The notes under the pieces were generated by a model that worked only from the letters and a program-made list of their open reading frames with translations, was not told the DNA's origin and ran no database searches. A stretch of DNA of 64,000 nt from positions 78,407,429-78,471,428 of the forward strand of contig CM049312.1 in assembly GCA_026874595.1 (NCBI GenBank), given 5' to 3'. Source of the stretch: Sipunculus nudus. Lineage: Eukaryota; Annelida; Sipuncula; Golfingiida; Sipunculidae. Shown piece after piece: positions 1 to 11,600 of the stretch (position 1 is its first letter; every line of letters begins with the position of its first letter). The translations under genes were made by a program, and so were the position numbers.

Positions 1-170
1 TGAACATAGAAGGCTCACACGGATTATACTGTACTGAAGGAAACATCAAACGAGACACGTAGGCTCTCTAACCAAAGTTCTCACGCTAATACGTAAACAT
101 AATACTGCATATAAATGTACAGTAAAACATCAAAACAATCATCTGGTTATACTCTCTAGTAAGATAAGAT
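1..170. repeat. Dispersed repeat fragment (copy of the 39.2/46.7 kb repeat)
   Basis: This stretch aligns by eye with 46640-46780 in the same orientation (shared ACCAAAGTTCTCACGCTAAT and GAGACACGT) and with 39190-39370 in inverted orientation. It is cut off on the left by the window edge and on the right by a TA microsatellite. It shows that part of the large inverted repeat near 39-47 kb is a dispersed family rather than a private duplication. Confidence 0.7.
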
Positions 171-198
171 AAGATTTAAGATAATATATAGTTTTTTG

Positions 199-200
<2 letters not shown>

Positions 201-247
<47 letters not shown>
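201..247. repeat. (TA)n microsatellite
   Basis: Uninterrupted TA dinucleotide run of about 47 bp. Simple repeat with no other feature. Confidence 0.97.
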
Positions 248-249
<2 letters not shown>

Positions 250-374
250 CATCACACACACTAGTATTTGGCTTGACTGGGTTGCTGAAACAAGAAATAA
301 TAAAATAAATTTTGTGTGAAAATAGACATGTGACTTAAAATATTTGACCAGTGTATTGTGCTGCAAGTGATATA

Positions 375-1790
375 TTTAATTGCCGAACGGCCGACGCGTA
401 CGTACTAGTATGAGTTCTTTTGCATGGAGTTGCCAGATAATAACCTTAAGCGAACCCTCGATTTTTTTAAATAAATAGTTCGCCTGATGACTAGGGTCTT
501 CTTTAATATAGTTTGCTTCCTTCAACAATCGTATATGAGATATGGAGTCGACAATGTGTAAAGGAACCCGAATGATCCTCTCAGCTGTTCTAACTACCCT
601 CGAAATACTTAATGAATTCCTCGACAGTGATACTACGTACACCCCATACAGTGATTGACAACGTCAGGACACCCTCGGGACACTCGGATAAAACTTTAAT
701 AGGATCGGTTGGCTAAGCCCGAAATCTTTTAGGTTCCTTAGAACGAATAAACATTGCTGTGCCTTCTTTACGCAGTAATTAACATTTTCGTCCCACTTCA
801 ATTCAGAAGAAATATAAATTCCTAAAAGTTTAAAACAGTCAACGATTTCAACCTCCGTCAATTACTAAGGGTGATATTTCGGAGTTGTTTTCGTATGAAA
901 TAATGAAATAATCTTAGTTTTCTTAACATTTAACTCCAAATTATTTTCAGAGAACCAAAAAGTTAAAGTGTTAATTTCATTGCGATAGACACTTTTGTTA
1001 ATTCCCCGGATAAGCCCATAAACTGTTGTGTCATCTGAAATTTTTTTACAATGAGGCAATCATCAGAAGTAGAGACACAGTCATAGGTGCATGAATAGAG
1101 AGTACAGTTTTGGTGAGAGCACGCAACCTTGAGGTGCTTCAGTGTTTAAGACCAGTTCTTCAGAAATAATGTTACCAATATTAACCACTTGAGGCCGATT
1201 TGTTAAAAAGTCTAAGGTCCAGTTACACATGTTAATATTGAGACCCAGTTCAAATAATATTCCGATTAACTTATGGGGAAGGATTTATAGTGTTAATGGC
1301 TGAGCTGAAATCAATGAATAAAACCCTTGCATAGGTAGATTTCTCGTAAGTCAAGATCAGGGGCGGATCCAGGATTTAGAAAAAGGAAGGGTCCAACCCA
1401 GGAGGACTAATGACAAAGCCTAAAAAATCACAAGGTCTAGAAAAGGGGAAAGGGGGGGGGGGGGGGTCCAGGCCGAAAAATTGGTCTGAGAAACTTAAAA
1501 AAAGCTTGCGGCTCCTGATTAAAAAAAGGAGGGGGGGGTCTTGACTACCTGGACCATCCCCCTGGATCCGCTCCTGAAGATGTTTTAAAATACGGTAAAG
1601 TGTGAATTATACAGCGTTTTCTGTTGAGCAGTTACTACCATAGGCGAATTGAAAGAGATGAAAAGTTTCTGAAATACAGCATTTGAGATAATTTAACACC
1701 AGTCGCTCAAAACTATTGGCAATTATACAGATGTTACTGCAACAGGACGATATAGTCATTCAAACATAATGATTGAATTTTTTTTCGGAA
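375..1790 (-). pseudogene. Non-LTR retrotransposon (LINE) reverse transcriptase relic
   Basis: Reading the minus strand from about 1790 down to 375 gives, in shifting frames, the ordered landmarks of a LINE reverse transcriptase: NDY(R)PVAVTSV, then NSFERLVLNYL, FQFAYGSNCSTENAV, LFIDFSSAINTI, LTNRPQVVNIGN, APQGCVLSP, the catalytic FSDDTTVYG (the usual F/YADD with A to S), FWFSENNLELNVKKTK, LLGIYISSELKWDENV, and a C-terminal part with RVVRTAERII and KEDPSH. Frame changes and stop codons occur throughout, so it is dead. A small inverted-repeat element (1358-1576) is inserted in it; RT homology continues on both sides of the insertion. The clade cannot be fixed by eye; L2/CR1/Rex-like elements share this C-terminal arrangement. 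No endonuclease domain or 3' tail was identified in the window. Confidence 0.88.
1358..1576. mobile_element. Small MITE with CAGGGGCGGATCC ends
   Basis: The left end CAGGGGCGGATCCAGG is matched by the reverse complement of the right end, CAGGAGCGGATCCAGGG. The 5-bp sequence AAGAT flanks both sides (1353-1357 and 1577-1581), read as a target-site duplication. The interior is G-rich with long G homopolymers and has no coding capacity. It interrupts the LINE relic. Confidence 0.85.
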
Positions 1791-2556
1791 CAGGAATAAT
1801 CACTGATCATGCATTACATTGCCTAAGTCAAGTCCTCTTAACTATTCTGTTGGCTTGTATTGATCAATTGTAGACAAGAGTATTTGTCCTCCAGTATTTG
1901 TACATGCTCGTTATTTGTGTTGGTCGGACTTGTACTCTGATAACTTTACTCAATACATATCCACGTACTGTAGTATTATAGATAAAAATCTACTAACCCG
2001 GCCCTCGTACATTCTGAGAACCCCACGAACATAGGCGCACTCGTGTGGTAGTGAAACACGGCCATCGGGCATGGCTTTACCAATACTAAAGCCTTCATAA
2101 CCCTCATCCTGGTCTTTAGATAGACCGACAGTGAAAAAAATCCCATACCTCGGCTTTATTGAATTCTGTGCTCCATATTCTAAAGATGTACTGTTTGTTT
2201 ATTAATAATAATATAATGTCTTTCTAGCTTAATTCTAATTTTCTAATCTGCAGACAGTTCATATTCATAATTATTAGACATATACAGTATGATTTAGATA
2301 ATTTCCCAGGAAAACCTGCAACAGTTTACATAAATAAAATAATAAATTTGTATTGTCAATTAATCATATATTAGTTTACCGTGAAATTTTGTGTTTTGAC
2401 TTTTGCATTGTGATACCAGACATTACTAGACTCATTAAGCAATATTCACTATGTAAAATCCACGTACAGGAATAAGTGGCAAACAATATCCGTGACACTA
2501 CGACCTGATGTTGCATCTCGTCGCCAGGTGTCACTGCGTCAGATTCCTGCATTCCT

Positions 2557-2571
2557 GTCACCAAGGTAAAC
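2557..2571 (+). promoter_or_regulatory. Possible RFX X-box upstream of IFT22
   Basis: GTCACCAAGGTAAAC lies 18 bp before the IFT22 start codon. It resembles the bipartite ciliary X-box (GTNRCC then RGYAAC), with a perfect left half and one extra A in the right half. IFT genes are classic RFX/DAF-19 targets, which makes the position meaningful. The same bases also resemble a splice donor (AAG|GTAAAC), so the similarity could be fortuitous. Confidence 0.4.
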
Positions 2572-2589
2572 AGGCATCCGGCGTCCACG

Positions 2590-2628
2590 ATGTACAAAGC
2601 AAAATTACTCGTCCTGGGTCCATGTCAG
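2590..2628 (+). CDS. IFT22: IFT22 coding exon 1
   Basis: Encodes MYKAKLLVLGPCQ, the first beta strand and first half of the P-loop, and ends in phase 0 at CAG|GTAAAC. The start is chosen because MxKAKxLxxGPC matches the known IFT22 N terminus and no other ATG in this frame precedes it closely. The exon is too short to stand out as an open reading frame. Confidence 0.93.
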
Positions 2629-5600
2629 GTAAACCTGCTGTTCATTTTATATTTCAGCAAGTCTTTTTAAATGCTTTCACTGTTATCAGACCTTAATTCT
2701 GTACAGATAATTGGAATTTTTATAATATTACTTTATTATCGCCCACAGATCGATTTCAGTCTTGAGGCTGAAGAGCTACAGTTATGTACCGCGTTACCGT
2801 CTGAGCCATGCAAGACAAATTAAGAGTGAGGGGTCAAGTGGAGATATTTAAATCTACTGTTGTCTAATATTTCAGTGGGTGCTAATAAAATAATCTGAGC
2901 CACTATAGAATGTGGGCTTCGCTTCTATTGAGGAAAATTTAAATAAAACTGTCGCCTCTCATTCCCTATTTTAACTCCTACTTTTCCCTGTAGGTGTCCC
3001 TACACTCAACTCTTCTAACATAAACTACTTAGCATCAGAAGTCGCCTGAATCGGGAATCGAACCTACGATCTCTAGACTAGGAGCCCTACACGCTACTAA
3101 GTGAGCCTTGAAGACGAGAAACCTGCAGGAGCGAGTTTTGTTCATTTATATCTGCGATTAAAGCACCATCTATCGTGAAAATGGGAAACCATTTACTATT
3201 TGAACAGGAAAATTAAGCTTTAGGTGGTGCTCCGCCCCCACACCCCAGTTCAGACGGGGAACCCAGGTTCCCGGGACCCCTCCTCCTCTAATATAATAAA
3301 CTCCAGTTATGAGCAAAATTAATACGGGAATTCTCAGGAAAATAATATGTATCGGCCTTTTTCAGGAAACTTTTTATTAATGGACACCCGTTGTGCATAA
3401 GATACCAGTGGTAGGCTGAAGCCCGGTTTCTATAGTTCTGCCAAAAAATCTGATGTGACGATTGTTGCTGTTAGTGTGATTGAGAATTATTCGTAGTTGT
3501 TACAGTTGTTGTGGCTGTTAACTTCTAAGTATCTTACTGTCATGCATGTCTGGTACATATCTGACATCCAGTCATACTGATTCTGGAAGAGACTGAGATA
3601 TATATGATTATTATACATGACATTCAATGAACATATCCATGACCGAGACTCGAACCAGGGACTGTCTGCAGAGTAGTCCTAAACTCTGCCACTGAGCCAT
3701 TAAGACTTGTCGAAAGCTTTTGGAAAATAGGGGTATTTAAATTTAGACAAAAGATCTTCAAAGTTGAATGATCATGAACCTGGACTTGGTCTTGTTGTCA
3801 TGTAGAGGGGGAATCCCCAATTGTGACGACATCATTTATAGTTGGCGAAATCGTTTGGAAACCAAATTGTTTAATCAATAGGTGTTGGAGATGAAAATAT
3901 GTAGTAATAACACGATAATGTAGAATAATTGGTGGAAGACCCCCCAAACCTCCCCCTCTTCTCCCTTTGTGGGAGGTAGGGACATAATAATGGAATGAAA
4001 AATAATGTAGAATAATTGGGGGGAGACTCACAGGTTTATTTGTAAACCCTAACCTTTGATTTTGAAATATTTACCAAATATATGTGGAATACCAGAAACT
4101 GGTGTGAGTGATGCGAAAAAAATGCCTAGAGGGCCCAACACAGCAGTTGTTAATTACATAGACTGGACAAGCACAAGAGCCAAGAGGTGTAAACAAGAAC
4201 ACGGAGGTATCATGGTGGAAGTTGAATCTAGGTGGGATATTAACAACAGACAATATAATATCTTAGCTGCTCAAAAGTGACAGAAGACAGTTGATTATAG
4301 AATATAAATTGGAATACTATGATTTAAACTTAGTCTATATATGTCAGAGCTGCAAAGGTTGAAATCACTCAATGTGCAAGGGACCACCATTGAACAGGTA
4401 TACAGTAGGAAGGATTCTATAGTTCTGCCTAAACGCCTACATAAAATCATTAATACAGATGTTAAAAGACTCCATTTGGTCCAAACTACTGCAGATTGAT
4501 CTGTATGTCTGAAAGTATGGGCACTTACTATGAGAAAATGAGATATAACTTCTTCTCCACTGAGCGTTTTGTACTTTCAAGTTTTAACAGCAAAAACTGA
4601 ACATAAACTTATATAAAAGGTGAAAACACTTTCACTGATGCACATTTATGTGATATATTGATTCAGCTTGATATACAGTAAGTTTATTTTCTATATACAA
4701 TGAATGGAAAGACTTTCTACCCACAACAAGCACTAGAATTACATATCAATGCTACATGGCCATCTGTAGGGCAGACTGTCAATGGAGTACCCTGAAGCAC
4801 TATACTACCCATGCCAATCATGGTCAAGCGGTACATACTGTAGCTAAATGATGGAACTTGAGGTCTCTGCTTATATAGAATCTTGGATCAAATTTACAGT
4901 TCATGCTGTTATAGTCAATGAAATAAAAAAACTATTGGTATCTCTGTCTGTGGGGTTATAATGTTCTTATCTGTTGATCGTATGCCTGCCACATGCATCT
5001 GTCTCTGTCTCATGGAGAACATGTGACAAGAGATCAATTCAAATTTTAGTACACATAACATGCAACCTCATCACCAGGTCTTGAACTGGCAGACGTGATA
5101 ACGAGTACATTGTACTTTCATCATGCAAGACAAGTTGAGAGCTAGTCAAGTGGGGACATTTAAACTGCTATTGTGTGGAAGTTCAGAGGGAACTAAATGA
5201 CCTAGCATGATGATTGTTTGTGCGTGTGAGATTAGGACAAAGTTGTTAAAATAAAAACTATCAATCAATAAATAATGCCCATCTGCACTGGCACCTTTAG
5301 GTCTGCATTGGGAGCTAAATGTTGTTATATGTGTAAGTAAACAGCATATATATATACATACATTAATGTAAAATACACATGATGAATCCAGTTTTTGAAT
5401 TTATTAAATAATCTTAAAAAAATGATTTGCCTTGGGTTCAGATTTGGCCTCATGAGGCCTGGACTCGGACTTGCACTCAGACTGGGATGGTGTGGACTCG
5501 TCTACATCTTTAGTATTTCGAGTTCTGTCACATCTTTGTTGAGCCACAGGGTAGGGTAGGTGCCACATTTTGCTGAATAACTGATGTTCTTAAATTTCAG

Positions 5601-8600
5601 AGTGGCAAGACTGTCATCAGCAACTTTTTATCAGATGCAACAGAGACCTCTGGTGGAGAATATCATGCAACACAAGGAGTAAGGTAAGCCTAATCATAAA
5701 CTGCTCTCCTCCCAACACCAACCCCCCCCCCCCCCAAAAAAAATAAAAACTTTACAAAGACCTGAACTGGCCTTTACAAGTTGATTATATAAGCTAATTA
5801 TATAGTACTGTCGGACCCCGTTAATTCGGCACCATCGGGGATTAGGAATTATGCCGGATTACGCAGTTTGCCGGATTACGTATCAGGGACACCCACAGCT
5901 AAAAACACAAACCCAGGGAAGAGCAATATTTGCCGTATCTGTGATTATAATTAAAAATGAATTATATTATGCATAAAGTAAAAATTGAGTGATAATAAAA
6001 GTAAATAAAACACTTCAAACAATGTGCAAATAAACTTTATTCAAAAGTTCCAGCAGAATGTATCGATACAAAAAATAATGCAAATCGGAGGAATTAGGCC
6101 AAAAAAAAATAAAGGTATGGTTCTCAGGCACCGCCCGCATCAATTTTAAACCCCCGCATCAAAAATTTTTATTTTGATTTTCAATAAAAACTTTCCAATT
6201 TTGAGCTGCTACCGCTCTGACATTTCTTTCAAGAATATAAAACCATACAATTTCCTTTGTTTTGTAGTGCTTTTACTTATTTAACAAAATAAAACTGTTA
6301 TTTTCATGCTTTTCCCTTATCATTTGACATTTCTATCGAAACATACCAGAAAATTTGAAATAAAAAAAGCGCCCGCCCGCATTGATTCCCGAAAAAAAGT
6401 GCCTGAGAACCATACCTTTTTTTTATTTTGGCCTTACAGAATCATCACCTATATACAATGTCCATATACAACTCGGGCAAGCTCGGCAGTATCCGGCAGT
6501 GACGTAGAAGGGGGCGGGGCTGTCTCATCACTGTTTGGGAGAATGCCTGTATGCTTGAAACAGTTGGCGATAGTCTGCTCACTGACCTCGTTCCAAGCCT
6601 GTCTTATGAAGTAGATTGCATCTTTCACAGACGTTTTCTCTATTGCCCCACGGTCCTCAACTTGTGCAATCCAGTCCTTTGCCTGTATCTTTCTGTAGTG
6701 ACATTTGAAGGCTTGAATAACCCCCGCGTCCAGTGGCTGTAACTTTGACGTGGTATTGGGCGGCAGATAAACCAGTCGAACATGATCCCAGTGCTGGTCT
6801 TTGTGAGAAGTGTGGTTGTCGACCAACAGCACGATTTTCCTTCCCTGAAGCTTCATTTCCTGTTTATCTGGCTGACGTATTCTTCAAACATAGTGCTGAC
6901 CATCCACTCTTTCTTGTTATTCTTGAAAGTAACGATGGGCGCGGGGTGAATCCTTTAAAGCAGCGAGGTTTAGCGGATTTTCCGATCACGATTGGTTTTA
7001 GTTTCTCAGATCCGTCTGCATTTGCAGCAAGACCAACTGTCAGCCGATCCTTGCACTTCTTAGTTCCCTTGACTGGTGCTGTAGCAAGTGTTCTGTCAGG
7101 GCCTAGGCGGAAGAATAATCCAGTTTCGTCAAAATTGAAAATGTTGCAAAGACTGTATCCGACAAGTGCTGCTTGAACGTCACTTCGACCCTTTGATTCA
7201 ACTTGTTGGTCTACACTCCCTGATTCACCATGCATGACGTGCTGTTTGATGCCACCTCGTGCTTTCATCCTATCTATCCATCCATTCGAGTATTGGAAGT
7301 CGCTCCGTGGGCCACAGTGTCTTTCAACCATAGTGTCAATGCCTCTTCCAGCTGTGGATGCTTGCCCATTTTCATCCTTTTCACTGTGTCTGTGCTTCCA
7401 TCCATTTTCAGCCACTTGTCTTTGTTTGACAGTATGTCTGACACAGTCTGACGACCAATGTCAATCTTTTGTTCAGTAGCAACCCATCCCACGATGTCTC
7501 TCTGTTTCGCCTTTGGGTGTTTTTCTTTGTAGAGGCAGATGTCTCTCTTCAGAGAAACATTGATTTCACAGCGCTTTCATTTCGGCATAGCTGGCGTATG
7601 TCAATGACGATAATAAATACTCTTTAATCACTGCAGTATTTATAGGCATAAAAATCTTTAATTATTCACTCTTTTTAGTTTGTTTGTTCTTTGAAGTCAC
7701 TTTAAACATAATTAAATAGAATCAAAACAAGTAACAAACATAAACACAATGATTAAATCTACTCAACATTGACACGTTGTTTATGTTTGCAATCAACAAG
7801 CGAGACCAATACACCCTTTCATGTGTGATGGGTCGACGCTTCCGACCAAACAATCATTCAGTCAAAGCTAATTAATTATCAGTTTACACCGAAACCGCGG
7901 GTCTGTTTGCTCTGCACGCATGACCGCCAGTGAGCTGTATGATGTTCACCGGCCGGGAAGTCACAGCTAATTAATTATCAGTTTACACCGAAACTGCGGG
8001 TCTGTTTGCTCTGCCGGGCGTGCGACTTATGCATGACCGGCAGTGAGCTGTTTGATGTTCACCGGCGGGGAAGTCACTGAGGCGTGCCGGATTACGTAGA
8101 TGATGTTTATCATAAATAGGGATGTTGGTTCTCGGTAATTGTGCCGGAGCCGGATTACGCAAAAAGCCGGATTACGACCTAAAAATATAATGTGGGAAAT
8201 CCGTTCTCAAGAAATGTGCCGGTTTACGCCGAATGCCGGAATATCGAAGGCCGGATTAGAAGGGTCCGACTGTACAACATAATATTTGACCTGCCTTTCA
8301 GGAATAAGGTTTTTTATGCTCTGTCACACCAACATGCACACACCCGAACCTGCTCACAGTTATCCCATAATTAATCAAAACTTGAATATATCATTCATAC
8401 CCATCCAGTCACTTGCTCTGTTCTCGGAAGTGCTGAAAGAAGCGCACAAGACATGGAATTGTGGGAAAAACTGGCCGAGGTTTATTAAAAATAACATTAA
8501 AATTTCCATATTCAACATATTCAGCAATTATCCCTTCTTTCCCACTGACGGGAAGGTGGGGTACAACACGCCATATATATTGTATAGGTCATATTAAAAG

Positions 8601-11600
8601 TAAAAGTAGTAGTAGTAAAAGTAAACAGTTTACACCTCGACAAATATACTGTTTAGAAACAATAAACTTTAGAATTTTAACATTAACAAGTAGAACACAG
8701 AGTGCTTGAGTCGGTGGCGAAGGGGGTGGTGGTGGGTTTTTCTTCCAGATAGTACGTTGCTGGTTGTCGTTTTTCCTGACAGATGAATTCACTGGTCGTC
8801 GTTTCTCTTGGTACTAGTGGTAGATGGTTGCCGAGTCCTGGTTGACGAGCGATCTTGTCCCAGCGCGGGCATGTCTTCTCAAACAATGACCTGGACTGCT
8901 ATTGGCCGGTACTTACTTCCGGTTTGCAGTGCATTATGGTCGCCCCAAATCATTCTTAATATAATATTTAATGGAGTTTTTAGTCCAGTTAGAATACGGA
9001 CGGGGATGTATGTAACATATATTTACTAATCGTGACCCTTCTTGTCAAAGTGAGGTCCTCTGTAATCATTATTCAAAATCTAGCGACCTTGAACTTTAGC
9101 CCTCTTGTAAGCAGTGCGGCCATATTGGATATTCGCCCTCTCATAGTTAATTCCGCGTCTTCATCAACTGGTTATACTGCAGATAAAATTAAACTACTTG
9201 TTTCAATTAAATCTGCTTATTAAGCAAGGTCCTCACGCTGCCGGCTATGGGTTTCCATACGTTAAGAGTACCAGATTTCCCAGAACACAGTGTTACCTTA
9301 ATTATCGCTCAGCGCCGCCGTACTAATACCGATGTCCGCCCTCCAAGTATTCTGTTTGTCGGGACAGTTTTTAACTCTGATTTTGGTTATCATTGCCTTC
9401 TTTTCAACCAGGCAGGTCTTGGGCTTTAAAAATTTGTGAATATACTGTAGTTCTGCCCCCCCCCCCCCCCCCCCGTATCATTTCCTTTTATTGGCGCCCA
9501 ACACACAAAACACTGATGGTGCAACGAGCATAAATTTATTAGCTGCTTGGGGCAGAGTAATTGTATATTTTTCAGAATTCAGCATGAGCAGTTTCCATTA
9601 TTTAAAAGATCCTACTCATCTATAAAGAAGAGCATTTATAAAACCATTTGTGCCTAGAAAGCTGTGCATGTAGAAAACAACATTTAAAAACCAAGAAAAT
9701 CATCTAGAAAGCATCAATATCTAGAGAGCATCTATGCTTACAATACTCTCTATACCTGAAAACCATATCTGCCTAGAAACTGGTGTTGGAGGTCTGTGTG
9801 GTGATCATAATTGCTCATGGACAGCAAATCAGAAACTGATTATTGATATTTTTTTCACTTTTGAGAAGTGATGGGAATCAATTGTAAATTTATGATCAGT
9901 CATCAGTAAAATCGGTTGACTTGGAGTATAATAAATTTATCAAATATAGATTTGTACATCCTCTCATTATATATTGGCTAATAAATCCAATAACTCGATC
10001 TATAGCCTACATGTGTATATACTATAATATAGTCAACTTGTATCTTAAAGTAAACACTGATTGATCCAAAGTTTGTTTGCATAAATTCTATGAAAGAATA
10101 TCTCTCATAATAAAGCCCAAACTTTGTGAGAAACTGTTATGGCATTGCAAGATCTTTCAATGGATAGTCTGCTTCAGCTGACCAATCATTGATTATGACT
10201 GATCATCTTTCCAGCACACTAGATATTATACACCCAGAAAGCCATGTGCACATAGAAAACCATCTACCCTTATCTACAATCACACTCGAGCTTATAAAAC
10301 CTAGACAACCATAATATCACTCAGAATGTCATGTACACCTATGACACCTACACCTTACAAATAAACAAAAAAAAAAAAGAAAACCATGCACAATCATTTA
10401 TTTATTTATTTTTATTTTTATAATTTATTTTTATAATATAAATTAAAGGAGGCCATCTTAATTATGATTTAAAAAATGTACGGGTAGCCCATAAAAAGGA
10501 CCAAATAAAAGGGTAAATTATAGGCACTGTACAAGGAAAATCCAAGGAGTTACAAACATTTGTTAATGCATGTTGAGTTTATTAACAAAAATGATATCGG
10601 GTCTGGTCTGAAAATATAATGAAAACACATCTAGTCACCCCATATCTTATTTTTATTTTTTTTTTTACTTATATATTTTTTTAACTATATGGTTCTCAGA
10701 GCTTGGTTGTTAAATATACTGTGGTTGCATATTTGTTATATTTTCGAAAGTCAAATTATTTTAAAATTAAAACCTTTGTGAATAAGAAGTCCCATCATAA
10801 AAGGTAAAGTTGAAAATTAAAAGATTGACATTATGAATAAAAATAGATTGTTTATGTTTAAAGGTCAATATTTTAAAAGATAGCAGATATTTCCAATTTT
10901 CTACCAGTAACAAACAATATCTTTGTTAAATAGAACTTCTGCACATTATATTTGGTATAATTATAACACATAATAATTAATCATTGTAATACTCTGTGTT
11001 TAGATTTTTAGTATTGTGAGATTGCTAAAATGGAACCCACATGAAACACTGAATGAGTGAAAATCGCGAAATTTAAACCCTGCAAATATGAAGTTAACCA
11101 CAATATATTTTTAAAAGGTTAAGACAAGTGCCTTATAGATATATATGAATACCTCTATATATGATTTGAATATTGTTCTTTACACTGGCAGGGGTTTAGA
11201 TGTGGTTTGTGCTATTTAATGTGGTTTAGGTGCATTATATGGGGATGAACTTCAGGGGGCTAAAACAACAAGTGAACCCACATTTTTATGCAGAAAAATG
11301 AAGGTTCAGAGCCTAATACATCCTCAGCTAGTGAACCCATGTTCTTATTTTTAAAAATGTCCACATTTCTGCCTGTGAACTAACATTAATTTTTTCAAAG
11401 GGAACCCACTTTTGGTACATGTATTTTTGTCAGTAATGTTTGGTAACACTTCCAGAAATATAAGTCAAGAAGTGACACTTATTTTTTACAGTATATTTCT
11501 AACTTATAAAATACTATTATAATTTATTTATATTTGTATATAGTAGAAGACTATTTGGTGTTGAACCCACATTTTTTGGTGAGAAAATGTGAGTTCACTT

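Larger units (their letters stand above)
5808..8272 (-). mobile_element. Tigger/pogo-type DNA transposon, inactive
   Basis: The ends are inverted repeats: CTGTCGGACCCCGTTAATTC on the left, and on the right the reverse complement of the terminal bases, CAGTCGGACCCTTCTAATCC. TA dinucleotides flank both (5806-5807 and 8273-8274), the target site of the Tc1/mariner-pogo superfamily. Many GCCGGATTACG subterminal motifs lie inside both ends. The 2465-bp length is normal for a full Tigger. It is inserted in IFT22 intron 2 with its transposase on the strand opposite to IFT22. Confidence 0.95.

Noticed and set aside
3638-3712. Functional tRNA gene on the minus strand
   Set aside because: A- and B-box-like strings are present but the acceptor and D stems do not pair well; a SINE head is the simpler reading.
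6306-7479. Plus-strand open frames of 60-147 codons in the Tigger region
   Set aside because: Antisense shadows of the transposase reading frames, which carry the DDE and HTH motifs on the minus strand.
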